Assembly (NCBI GenBank): GCA_039621445.1
Contig: CP154954.1
Location: forward strand, 68,234,714 to 68,298,713
DNA: 64,000 nt
From: Euglena gracilis
Taxonomy: Eukaryota > Euglenida > Euglenophyceae > Euglenales
Direction of reading: 5' to 3'
The position numbers were made by a program, and so were the translations under genes. Below the pieces are notes generated by a model. That model worked only from the letters and a program-made list of their open reading frames with translations. It was not told the DNA's origin and did no database searches. This document shows positions 53,690 to 63,269 of this stretch, in pieces (the first letter of the stretch is position 1; every line of letters starts with the position of its first letter).

Positions 53690-54900
53690 GCCATATGTGT
53701 CTGGGGGAGGGGACACTTTGGGGGGGTCAATTTCGGGCTTCACCGCCTTCAGCGCCAAAAGAAAGTGGCCACTTTGAGGGGGGCAAACCAAATTTGTGAA
53801 AAAATTTTGGCCACTCTGAGGGGGGGACACTTTGTGCCATGACTCACTCCCCCCAGAGTGGCTGTTTTGGGGTTCTGTGTTGCCTGGACGGTGGCCACTT
53901 TGAGGGGGGGGTGAGGGTAGATTGGGCATTTTAAGGGCTCTAATTGATGTCTCTGGACATTTCTTTTGGTTTCCCACCGTTTTGAAAAAAATAGAAAAAA
54001 TTAATTTTTTTTTTACCCTAAGCGGGGCCAAAAAACGGCTAAGTTGCAAACCTGCCGCGTTGTTTTGGGCCGTAAATCGACCATATTTTGGGATAGGCAG
54101 GGAGTTGTGGGGAAATTAAAATACTGTTAGATGGGGCATTCTAAGGGCTTCATTTTAGGTCTCGAGTTGGGGGAAAGTAAACCATGGTTGGATAGGCCAT
54201 TCCAAGGGCTTCATTTTTGCTCTCCGGACTTTTCCTTTGTATATGGCTCTGTTTAGGGCTCCCAGAACTAATCAGGGATATTTTTGTACCAGACACATTC
54301 CCGGCGTGAGGTCCATGGTGGTACAAAAAAAATTAATTATCCTGAGCCAACCCTAAAGGGAGGGGGGAGGGGGGTACAACGGAGGGTTTTCCCTCCCTGG
54401 TGAGCCTTGCTATCACCCATGAAGGGATAAGAGCACCATAACCCCCTGGCTCCTGAGGGGGGGGGGGCTTTCATGAGGAGAGGATGGCGAGTGAATTGAT
54501 GGTCGCAACACCATAGTTGGAGCTGGTACATCTCTGCCAGCTCAAGTATTTGCTGATGCACAGTTTGCTTACCGTTTCACCAATGACAATTTTCAGTTGC
54601 AGTATTTCACCCAGAGGCTTGTCTTGAGGAACCCTCGAGAAAGAAAGAGAAAGCTTTCATCGCAAGCAATGGTGAAACAAAATTATGAATTTTAAACATT
54701 AAACTTTTTTGATATTTTGGCAAGGCATAGGCAAAGTGCAGTTGTAACCAGTTTTTTCAGACAAAATCAAGTTGAAGTTTGTAGATATGATCTTGAAATG
54801 AGGGATTGCTTTGTGTGCATGTTTTTGGCATTTTAAATTTTGAATCTCAATGCTGAACGAGTCCTGCACTGGAACTGCTTGTTTGATTCCTCATAGTGTT
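53690..54900 (+). other. Stretch without a supported gene
   Basis: First 225 bases hold CCACTTTGAGGGGG-type words. Two uninterrupted copies of the repeat containing GGGCATT(T/C)TAAGGGCTT lie at 53925-54030 and 54075-54240 (empty-site homologs of the 1.43-kb insertion). The remainder is AT-rich with no recognised feature. Confidence 0.5.
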
Positions 54901-54917
54901 CCAAAAAAACACCTACC

Positions 54918-55435
54918 GTGCCCCCCCCCCCCCCCGAGCTATTCCCGTCCCCGGGACCCTTTATGGCCCAATGGGAACAGTACGGGGGGGGGAACAGCTC
55001 GGGGGGGGGGGGGACCTAGGTCCCCCCCCCGAGCTATTCCCATACCCGACCTTCGAGCAACCCAAAAGGGGTCATTTTTGGCAACTTTTTGGATGTTCGC
55101 AAAAAATGGTCAATTTTGTGCACATTTGCCAAGGTGATTTTTGAAAATGGTCCAAAAACGTCGATTTTGGACCACTTTCTTTGGAAGTTCTTTATAAAAA
55201 GTGCTATGACAATGAGCTATTCCCAATGGGAATAGCTCGGGGGGGGGGGGAATAGCTCGGGGGGGGGGGTACGGTAAATTGCCACAAGCTGAGAATTGCA
55301 AAACGTCCATCCTTCCTCAATGGACGGGTCAGCTTTGTATCACTAAATATCATGCCCCCCCCATCCCAGAAGCCACCCCCCAAGCTATTCCCATGGGGGG
55401 GGGGACGGGAAGGCTTGGGGGGGGGGATGGTAAGA
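54918..55435 (+). repeat. Homopolymer-core elements, core GAGCTATTCCC / GGGAATAGCTC
   Basis: Cores at 54936, 54991 (inverted), 55030, 55213 with immediate complement (GAGCTATTCCCAATGGGAAT), 55249 and 55381 (AAGCTATTCCC), each joined to runs of 7-15 C or G. Two clusters separated by about 150 bp of ordinary sequence. Confidence 0.75.
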
Positions 55436-55774
55436 CCCTCTGCCAATTTTCAAAACAACTCCCAAACATTTGAACATTTTTGGCATTTCAGCACAAATTC
55501 AAAAATATCCCTCCTGAATTTGCATGAATACCGCGATAAATGTGTAATTCTTTGAGATTTTTGATTTTGTTTTACAGCCATCGGACACCTGAGTAAGGAA
55601 TTTCGGACAAAATGAAGATCCCGGCCAAATTTTGTTGTCCCTCGCGGACAACTTCCCCAGAACCCTCCCCAAACACAATTATTGATCCTTGGTGGACGGG
55701 AGTTTTAGGCCCTGATAGACATTTACATCGAGCCCCCTTGGCCACTTTGTGTGAGATTCATGAATGTTAACGTG

Positions 55775-56035
55775 ACCCCCCCTCTATTTGTCCCCCCCCC
55801 CCCCTAATTGGCCAGAGCCCAGGTGGCCAATTAGGGGGGGGGTTACTCATTTCAAGGGAAAATGCCTTTATTCGGGTGTTTTACGGGGGTTCGCGACTAT
55901 GAAGGAAGGGGTCCAGGTGGCCAATTAGGGGGGGGGGGGTTAGTAACCCCCCCTAATTGTCCCCCCCCCTAATTGGCCAGAAGGGGGGTCCAGGCCGCCG
56001 GAGGGCGGCCAAATAGGGGGGGAGGGGTTGGTAAA
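55775..56035 (+). repeat. Homopolymer-core element, core CTAATTGGCCA / TGGCCAATTAG
   Basis: Inverted cores at about 55803 and 55832, again at 55917 and 55968, and a variant GGCCAAATAGG at 56007, each next to 7-12 G or C. The first half is a perfect palindrome apart from the loop. Confidence 0.75.
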
Positions 56036-56039
56036 TGTC

Positions 56040-56570
56040 TCGCATTCTGTCAAATTTTTTTTATTGGTTTCATGCCCCAGGAGATCCTCAAGTGTGTCTT
56101 TGTGCTTGCCACACCCCACCCACATATGTCAGAAGTGAGCTTTTTTCTGTGAATGTCCATGATTTTTCAGTTTATGCAAATCCATGTGAGATTTAAACAA
56201 ACATTTTAAGAGAACCAGTTTTCTTAAGCCGAACGGGACCCCAGGGGGAGGGGTCCAGCCAGCCAGCCAGCACCTTTTTCCCAGCCAGCACCTCCCGGCC
56301 AACAAATTCAATTTTTCTATTCCCAAAATTACAAAAATTGTATGTTTTTGGGCGTTTTTGTTGGAAAAAGTGTGAGACAGCTCAACACATACACCAACGT
56401 TGCAAAATGACTTAATTTGTGAAAATTTTCTCAGTCCCTGTAGCAGAGGTGTGCATATTCCCAGAACCGCAAATACCGCAATTTCCCCTCAATTTTTCCG
56501 AAGGCCTCCAATATCAATCCCCCCCCTCTAAAAAGTTTTTAAACCCCGCCCCTCCAAAAGAAAATCTATT
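56040..56570 (+). other. Stretch without a supported gene
   Basis: AT-rich sequence with AGCCAGCCAGCCAGCACC at about 56257. No gene recognised. Confidence 0.4.
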
Positions 56571-56574
56571 CAAA

Positions 56575-56750
56575 TATGAGGAGAGCTCTTCTCAAGGTCT
56601 TTCAACAGATGGCCACAGAATTCAGCCACGATACGCACAGCTCTTATTTTCGCGATCTTATGTTCCAAAATTTGACACATTGGTTTGTGAGATCACACAG
56701 TTCAGGTACCATATGGCATATAGCACATCGGTCGAAAGTTCTTCCCAATA
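56575..56750 (+). repeat. Dispersed repeat (left part, interrupted by a TIR element)
   Basis: Matches the reverse complement of 62530-62705 (shared words CTTTCAACAGATGGCCACA, ATGTTCCAAAATTTGACA). The match resumes at 57642-57715 after the TIR element. Confidence 0.85.
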
Positions 56751-57641
56751 CTGTCATAGGGAAAAATAACATCTGGAAAAAATAACATCCGGAAAAAATA
56801 ACATCTGAATAAATAACATCCAGAGAGACTTTTCAAATGCATAAAGCCACGTCAAAAGGTACAGGTTATCTAGACCCGGCGCTTCGGTCACCCGGATTGC
56901 GCCAGCGTTGAGGTGGGTGGAGCATGTATTGCAAATACTGGCTCCTACACTGGTCAAGCGTGGGGGGGGGAGGGGGGGGAGGGGTGGGTGGGGGTAAATG
57001 TCAAGTGCAGGAGCCAGTTTTTGCAATACCTCGGGGGGAGTGTCCCCCGACCCGAGGTATTGCAAAAACTGGAGCCCACACCGGACATTTACCTACACCC
57101 CCCCCCGATACCCCCCCCCCCAACATCCCCGACCCCTCCCCCAAACTTGACCACATCCTATCCATTTTATCCATCTTATCTATTTTTGTCTTATTTCTGG
57201 AGCAGGCTTTTTTTTTTTAGTCAGGTGCCTACCCCACCCCGGGGTGGGTGGGTGTTAGGAGCAGGCATCCCATATAGCCACCACCCCTGCCGACCCAAAG
57301 TCAGTTTAGGGTTTCGGGGGGAGGGGGGAACGGAAAAAATGGAGGGGGCGAAAAAGGGAGAGAAAAGGAAAGGGTGGAGCGTAGGGTTTCGGGGGGGGGG
57401 GCAGGCACCACTGTTCGGCGACCGATCCCGTTTTCTTTACCCTTTTGGCAAGGACTCACCCGACCCTTGGTACCCCAGGCTGCCCCCCGGGGGTGTGCCT
57501 GCTATGGGCGGGCACCCTATAGCACCCACCCCCCCCCCTCCCCCCGGACGGTAAAAAGAAAAATCCTGTTCTGGAGCAAATGAGGAAAAAATACCATCTG
57601 ATTAAATAACATCTAAAGGATGTTATTTTTTACTATGACAG
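56751..57641. mobile_element. Non-autonomous TIR element, 891 bp, TSD TA
   Basis: Ends CTGTCATAGGGAAAAATAAC and complement of CTGTCATAGTAAAAAATAAC, flanked by TA (56749-56750 and 57642-57643). Short ATAACATC repeats follow both ends. Inside are an inverted pair GGTATTGCAAAAACTGG-type (56930-57080) and a diverged copy of the GGGCAGGCACC repeat (57215-57545). No transposase. TA duplication suggests a Tc1/mariner-type mobiliser. The uninterrupted host repeat lies at 62450-62705. Confidence 0.85.
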
Positions 57642-58040
57642 TACCTTTCAAACGATATCCAGAGCGCTCAGCCTCTGAAATTGCTGATCGCATGCCCAGA
57701 ACCTGATCACAAATTCCAAATTCCACTGCTTTAAATGCTGAAACACGAAATGAATTTGGTCAAATATCTTGTCCAGACGCCGCGGATGGTGTGGAATGGC
57801 ACGAATATGCAGGGAAGATGAAGCTTTTGGTATATGTTTTTGGCTGATTTTTCAAAACAGCATGCAAAAACGTGGTCTTTGGGCATTTTTCGTACAAGGG
57901 GAGGGTTCATGTTGGCACCCTGGCACGAAGCGCCAGAGAAAATTTTTTGGGGGTTCCTGCCCCCGCCGGTCCGAAGGGGAGTCCGGACCCCCTCCCCCCA
58001 GGGGGGGGATGGTCTGCCCCCCCCCCCTGTACAAACCAAT
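57642..58040 (+). other. Right part of interrupted repeat, then no supported gene
   Basis: 57642-57715 completes the repeat seen at 62450-62530 (minus strand). The remaining 320 bases show no gene. Confidence 0.5.
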
Positions 58041-58044
58041 CTTC

Positions 58045-58380
58045 ACTTGAAACAGTGTCTGGGGGCACCAGCTTGATGTCCGAACCAGCATCTGGGATGC
58101 CGTTCAGGCGGAGAGTTTCCCAAACAGGCGACCCAGACGCCGGTTCAAGCAAAGCCGGCGTCTGGGGGACCAAAAATAAAAAGTTCCGAAAAGTGTCCAA
58201 AATGGGTTGTAGATGTGCGGTAATCATATCTAAGCTGTTTTTGGGTCTTCGGCCAGAAATTGGGGTTCTTTGTGCAATAATTCCCTTTTCAAATGTTGTG
58301 GAAATTCTGAAACAAGAACACCATGCAGCATGGCTGACATCTGAGTTCATCTGCTGGAAGCCCTTGAAAAGAGCTTTCAG
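58045..58380 (+). repeat. Dispersed CCGAACCGG repeat, diverged copy at 58.1 kb
   Basis: Homologous to 29120-29450 in the same order: palindromic head, AAAAAGTTCCGAAAAGTGTC, GGCCAGAAATTGGGGTTCTT, CATGCAGCATGGCTGA. Confidence 0.8.
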
Positions 58381-58863
58381 CTGTCATCATTATGTTTCAG
58401 CTTTTGAATGTGGCAATCAGTTCTCCAAGGCAGGATTCCCCCCCCAAAAATTGTCCATCAGGGTCTAAAATTCATGGGTCGGGGGGTTAACTATTCATGT
58501 CCCCGGGGCTCTATAGCACAGTCCTACATTCCGCCATTTCCTGCCCGGCAGGGGCCAACGAAAATGTCCAGCCGGGTCCAACAATTGTGTCTGTCGGCTG
58601 TAATGCTCACATTTGGTAAAAATTAGCATTGATTGTGCAAAGGACGGTAAGACGTTCTTAAACAGCACCTTTTTAGAATTTCTTTATTGTCAATAATCAA
58701 CCCCCCAATGCCATTTTAATAATATCCCCCAATGACTCCACCCTTTTGCCCTGCCCAAAACCAGAAAATTCTTATTTTGGGGGTTGTTTTGGGGGGGGGC
58801 GTTGAAAGTTGCTTTCCCAAACGAGATCACCTCCCCGGATTATCCAGCAACCAACCTCCCAAA
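58380..58863 (+). other. Stretch without a supported gene
   Basis: Mixed composition with short C and G runs; nothing recognised. Confidence 0.4.
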
Positions 58864-58989
58864 TACAGTAGGGGACATAAATAGTGGGACGCTCCGTCGG
58901 ACATAAATAGTGGGACACCTAAAAAATTTTTGGGGGGACAAACATTTTTGTGAGCTGCGAAGTTGTTGAGGACCCGGATATAATCAAGG

Positions 58990-59320
58990 TGTTTCAGGTT
59001 GCCGCACGTACAACGGTTGCCCCGCACCACCCAACGGATGGCGAAGGGCTGTGGGGGCGCCAATGAGCCTCGAGCACAGCAGCAAGGCGGCTGGGCATCG
59101 ATGCATACAAGACACGATTTTCCGTCGGCGTGATTTCAGAAAACACACGCTGCAGGGCTGCCCAGTGGTCATTCGCAAACACGCAGCCGTCGAGCTTGCG
59201 GAGGGCAACGGGCCACAGATGCTCAACCGGGTTGAGGGTCGGGGCTCATCGGGGGCCAGAAACAGACCTCATTTTCTCCCATGGTGGCAGGCCAACGCTT
59301 CTCTTTCAGGGTGCACCAAA
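58990..59320 (-). pseudogene. Tc1/mariner transposase C-terminal part, in-line copy
   Basis: Minus-strand continuation of the transposase in the left TIR: RWPATMGENEVCFWPPMSPD, then one extra C compared with the other TIR (near 59237) shifts the frame. After it, ANDHWAALQRVFSEITPTEN and SMPSRLAAVLEAHW are readable to 58994. The third catalytic position lies in SPDLNP(V)E of the family and is disrupted here. Confidence 0.8.
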
Positions 59321-59607
59321 ACAGGAACAGCACAACGTCCGTCTCTCGTAACGCTCGACCCATTTGCTGCCTGTTCTTGGCATCGATGAGTGTAGCCAAA
59401 CTAAAGCAGGGCAGTGCTTAAGTGGGGGGCTCGTGTGTTCACACCCCATTTGTGTTTAGAACTGAATGCTTTCGGCATTCATGAGAAAATCCAGCATGAA
59501 AACCTAAAAGCGCGGCTCATCTGTTTTTATGAATGCTTTCAGCGTTCATGAGGGTGTCCATTATTGGGTGTCCATCAGCATTCACAAAAATATCCATCAT
59601 TAAAACC

Positions 59608-60243
59608 TCACCAAATGTTGCCAAATCCAACTCGCTCATCGGAGAAAATCACTCTGTCGAAACTGCGCTGCTGGTATTGCTTTGCGAACGCTACTCGACG
59701 CTTCTTGTGAATTGCAGTCAGCAGTGGCTTTTTTGTTGCCCGCACAAATTTCTGTCCCATCCGATCCAGTACCCTTCGTGTGTGCCGAACACTCAGCCTT
59801 GGTGGGATCTGTCCCAGAGGAGGAAACACAGAGTCGTGTGCAGAAATGAGCAAATTCTCCTGGACAACCAAACCAGGAGGTTTTTTTTTGGAAATTGCAT
59901 CTATTTGCACTTTGAAGAATACATTATGAACTTTCCCAGCTCCCCAGAATGGCTGCTTCTTGGACAAGAGCCGAAGGTTATTTTTCCATCTGAGACTTGG
60001 TGTTCCGATGCAACATGCATATTTGCCAAAACAAGCAGACCTGGAAGTGAGCTTTGATGGCCTACCTTTCGAATATGATCGACTTATCTTTCCTAAATCC
60101 TTGATTGATTTCACAATATTGAACACGGTGGATTTGGGTAACTTTTCTTTGAACGCAATGTTGCGGATGCTGTCTCCTTTCTGGTGATCGAACCAAACTC
60201 GCTGCCGTGTCGCATCATCCAGAGTTCCCTTCCTTGGTTTTGT
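59608..60243 (-). pseudogene. Tc1/mariner transposase, N-terminal and first catalytic part
   Basis: Cuts and joins the TIRs of its element. From Met at 60243 (MTKPRKGTLDDATRQRVWFD) the first 65 residues form the paired HTH DNA-binding region, with IRNIAFKEKLPKSTVFNIV and the GRPSKLT linker. A middle segment (residues about 70-140) does not fit the family and is probably out of frame. Then TRRVLDRMGQKF, KKPLLTAIHKKRRVAFAKQY and VIFSDE with the first catalytic Asp fit well. The frame stops at TGA right after FGNIW (59608). The expected second catalytic Asp region (QxDNAPxH type) was not found. Inactive as it stands. Confidence 0.85.
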
Positions 60244-60254
60244 CATCGGCGCAC

Positions 60255-60576
60255 CCTGAAAGAAAAGTGTTGGCCTGCCACCATGGGAGAAAATGAGGTC
60301 TGTTTCTGGCCCCCGATGAGCCCCGACCTCAACCCGGTTGAGCATCTGTGGCCCGTTGCCCTCCACAAGCTCGACGGCTGCGTGTTTGCGAACCAGAATG
60401 ACCACTGGGCAGCCCTGCAGCGTGTGTTTTCTGAAATCACGCCGACGGAAAATCGTGTCTTGTATGCATCGATGCCCAGCCGCCTTGCTGCTGTGCTCGA
60501 GGCTCATTGGCGCCCCCACAGCCCTTCGCCATCCATTGGGTGGTACGGGGCAACCGTTATACGTGCGACAACCTGA
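60255..60576 (+). pseudogene. Tc1/mariner transposase C-terminal part, inverted copy
   Basis: Plus-strand copy inside the right TIR, in one frame: WPPMSPDLNPVEHLWPVALH, FSEITPTENRVLYASMPSRL, AAVLEAHWRP. The motif SPDLNPVEHLW is intact here, unlike the in-line copy. It is head-to-head with the N-terminal part and so cannot be read with it. Confidence 0.85.
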
Positions 60577-60709
60577 AACACCTTGATTATATCCGGGTCC
60601 TCAACAACTTCGCAGCTCACAAAAATGTCTGTCCCCCCAAAAAATTTTTAGGTGTCCCACTATTTATGTCCGACGGAGCGTCCCACTATTTATGTCCCCT
60701 ACTGTAGAC

Positions 60710-61610
60710 CCGGGGTCACGTTTTTGGGAGGTCGAGGGGTGATGTTGTTGGAGAAGCAAGACAGGCCGTGGCTCCGCCGTTGAGTCACAATCTGGCGTGT
60801 GCCGTATTGAATCTGCAGCTAATGAGTGCGACCCATCGGACACTCGAGCACCAAATGGTTTGGATTTTGCTTCCTCGCCCAGAGGACTTATTTTATGGTC
60901 AGTTTTGCAACAATTAGTTTGACTGCAGTCACAAGTCTTTTGAATGACTACACCCAAGCAGCCAGTGTCCAAAATAATCTTGCAAGGAAACCAACAGAAC
61001 CAATCCCCTGCTTGCTTTTTGTGAAAGGTCTGTGAAGTGGCTGCAGTTCCAGAGTCTCCCAAAGTAAACCCTCTCTGATTGAGCTGAAGAATGTGACAGA
61101 AAAATGATGCAGCCAGCTTGGCAAAAAAAGAAGACACAGAGATTTTGTTTTTAATTCATTATCTATTTTTCTTTCCATGTGCTGTTCATTTTGTCAGCGT
61201 TCATCATTCATCGCTCATCATGTTTCATTGTTGCTGTGTTATGTGTTATTTGCAGTGAGAGTTTTTTTTCTTCCTTTTCTGCTGGGAAGGCATCACGACC
61301 CTCCCCCCCAGTTCTGGCCCAGCTGAGGCCTCCAGAGGAGGCTCTAGGTTCTGAACTGAGAGGGAGCCTGGTCGCTCATGGGTACCTCCTGTTTTCGGGC
61401 AAATGCCATTTTGCAACTGCTCGGTGTTTGTGCAAACTCTTTTTGCTTGTGTGCCGCAAGAACTAAACCATGTAACCACTTTTTGATAACGACCGGCCCG
61501 CGATCAAGAGCGACTCTGGGCCACCAAGGCGATCATGGTCACCACAAGTGACAGTCCCCTTCTTTTTGTGCTCCTCCATTTTGAGTTTGGGAAGGTTGTT
61601 TCCAATGCAG
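60710..61610 (+). other. Stretch without a supported gene; possible intron of the PstS-like gene
   Basis: Mixed to AT-rich. No exon with phosphate-binding-protein N-terminal motifs was found here, although the exon at 61611 needs an upstream partner. Open frames are short and unrecognised. Confidence 0.4.
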
Positions 61611-61781
61611 GACCTCTGCCCTGATTGTGGCCCTGAAACAATCTGATTATGACAAGTACCCCGACCTCCAGATGTACCCTGTGCTGGCCACTGCCATCGT
61701 GCCGGTGTACAATCTGAATTGTGTTCAGGGGCTCACCCTCAGCACAACAGTCCTGGCACAAATATTCAGTGGACAAATCAG
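61611..61781 (+). CDS. Exon of a PstS-like phosphate-binding protein (partial gene)
   Basis: PstS-type proteins bind phosphate for uptake or sensing. The exon starts after GGTTGTTTCCAATGCAG and ends before a GTGTTTTCC donor. In phase it reads ALKQSDYDKYPDLQMYPVLA, TAIVPVYNLNCVQG, LTLSTTVLAQIFSGQIR. This matches the family core, 'YP.l...P.la.aivp.YNl.gv..L.Ls...LA.IF.G.I..W', with the Trp codon expected in the next exon. Upstream and downstream exons were not found in the window, so the piece may be part of a gene with long introns or a relic. Assignment is from motif recognition only. Confidence 0.55.
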
Positions 61782-62140
61782 GTGTTTTCCTTCTTCTCAT
61801 CAAATGCTTTCATTTTTATCTTGAGGTTTGCTTGTTTGGCTCAGCCACAAAACACTCAAGCTTCCGCAAGTTGAGTGGCCATTGCATTTTGGAAAAAAAA
61901 ATTCTTTAGACCTGAAAATCAGTTAAGTTTTCAAGTATTGGGAAGGGTTTCCTCATCTGTCAGAGAGGCAATCAAGGAATTGCTACCATCAATTTTTTAA
62001 GAATTTTTACAGAAAAATGTTTTTATGTTCAACTTCCAGATCATGCAACCGCCACTGTTCAACTGCCAGTTGCAAGCAGTCGGCCAAATAGTTTCCAATA
62101 ATACCAATTTGAATGTGTTCATGGTTCAAACCACCGACTT
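61782..62140 (+). other. Intron-like stretch
   Basis: AT-rich, following the donor. An acceptor-like site (TTTATGTTCAACTTCCAG) ends near 62039, but the following frame does not resemble the rest of a phosphate-binding protein. Confidence 0.35.
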
Positions 62141-62144
62141 TTGC

Positions 62145-62460
62145 AACCGTCCCTGGGGGCTCTGGCTTCACACCCGAACCGGCGTCCCAGATGCCGGTTC
62201 GGCTTGAAACCGGCGTCTGGGAGACCATCACAAAAGTGTCAAAAAGTTTCCAAAATGATTCGTAGATATGTGGTAATCATAGTGAGTATTTTGGGGGGGG
62301 GGTTGGCCGAAATTGGGTTTTCTTGTGCATTAATTCCTTTGTGCATATTTTTGGGGAATTTCGGAAATAAGGACACTGTGCAGAGTGGCTGAAATCTGGG
62401 GCGATCGCAAAATGCAGATTCCATTTTTCTGCTGCCATGTCGCCCCTCTTCTCAAGGACT
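62145..62460 (+). repeat. Dispersed CCGAACCGG repeat, diverged copy at 62.1 kb
   Basis: Homologous in order to 29120-29450: GGCTCTGGCTTCACACCCGA head, AAAAAGTTTCCAAAATGATT, GGCCGAAATTGGG, CAGAGTGGCTGAAATCT. Confidence 0.8.
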
Positions 62461-62705
62461 TTCACCAGCAGGGTCTGAACATGCGATTTTCAGAGCTCTG
62501 TGCAGTGTGACTGAGTTCTGCAGGTATCATTCGAAGGGTATTGAGGGGATATTTCGATTGATATGCTGTATGGTATCTGAACTGTGGGATTTGACAAAGC
62601 AATATGTCAAATTTTGGAACATACAATCGCTGAAAATAAGAGCTCTGTACATCATGGCTGAATTATGTGGCCATCTGTTGAAAGCCTCTCAGAAGATGTG
62701 TGAAA
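62450..62705 (-). repeat. Uninterrupted copy of the repeat split by the 56.75-57.64 kb element
   Basis: On the minus strand it reads across CTCAATACCCTTC, exactly where the other copy carries TA-element-TA. It provides the empty site. Confidence 0.85.
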
Positions 62706-62814
62706 TCCACCAATATCGATCGGTGTGCAATTTGGACCAAAGTCGCCCAAAAGTGTCCCAATCATGGGTATTTGGGGCGAATCAGGTTCGTATAAGGAGG
62801 GGTTTATGGGGGTA

Positions 62815-63125
62815 GGTGTCCCCCCCTCCTGGACCGGGGGGGGGGGTAGGGTCTGGACCCCCCAACCTGCCAGGGGTCTGGACCGAACCTGGGGGTACCC
62901 AGGACCCCCCAAAGGTCAAAATTTTCCTTCCAGCGTTTTGCGCCGAAAATTTATCACAGCCTTTTGGCAAAATTTTGCCCAAAAAGTGCCAAAACGACAT
63001 TTTTGGCTGTTTTGGGCCGTCAAATTTTCAGCCCGGTGACTGCACCACTGTTTGGGTGGAGGGTGTCCCCCCCTGCTGGACTGGAGGGGGGGGTCCGACC
63101 CAGCTCCCACCCCCACCTGCCCTTA
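62815..63125 (+). repeat. Pair of GTGTCCCCCCCT...GGACC palindromic words
   Basis: GGTGTCCCCCCCTCCTGGAC with a complementary GTCTGGACCCCCC/GGGGGG partner at 62817-62870, and GGTGTCCCCCCCTGCTGGAC with a partner at 63061-63105. Another G/C-run-bounded element type. Confidence 0.5.
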
Positions 63126-63159
63126 TATCGAAGCCTGGGCGAAATTGGCTGTGTTCCTC

Positions 63160-63265
63160 AGACGCCAGTTCGGGCGTAACACCAGAGCCCCCCCTAGAAA
63201 CGGTTTCACAAACTGTTTCCCAGACGCCGGTTTGGGCATGAAGCCGGTGCCTGGGACGCTGGTTC
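63160..63265. repeat. CCGAACCGG palindrome cluster, diverged
   Basis: Head-only member: CAGACGCCAGTTCGGGCG, CCCAGACGCCGGTTTGGGC and GACGCTGGTTCTGGCGTCC. Confidence 0.65.
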
Positions 63266-63269
63266 TGGC

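Larger units (their letters stand above)
58866..60704 (-). mobile_element. Tc1/mariner element with about 450-bp terminal inverted repeats
   Basis: Ends CAGTAGGGGACATAAATAGT and complement, flanked by TA at 58864-58865 and 60705-60706. Each end has two direct copies of GGACATAAATAGTGGGAC within 45 bp. The TIRs run on to about 59320 and 60250 at over 95 percent identity and include the transposase C-terminal coding region, so this region is present twice in opposite orientation. The transposase N-terminal part lies between them on the minus strand. Confidence 0.92.

Noticed and set aside
58990-59390. Plus-strand ORF 59051-59389 as a separate gene
   Set aside because: It is the antisense of the transposase C-terminal coding region within the left TIR.
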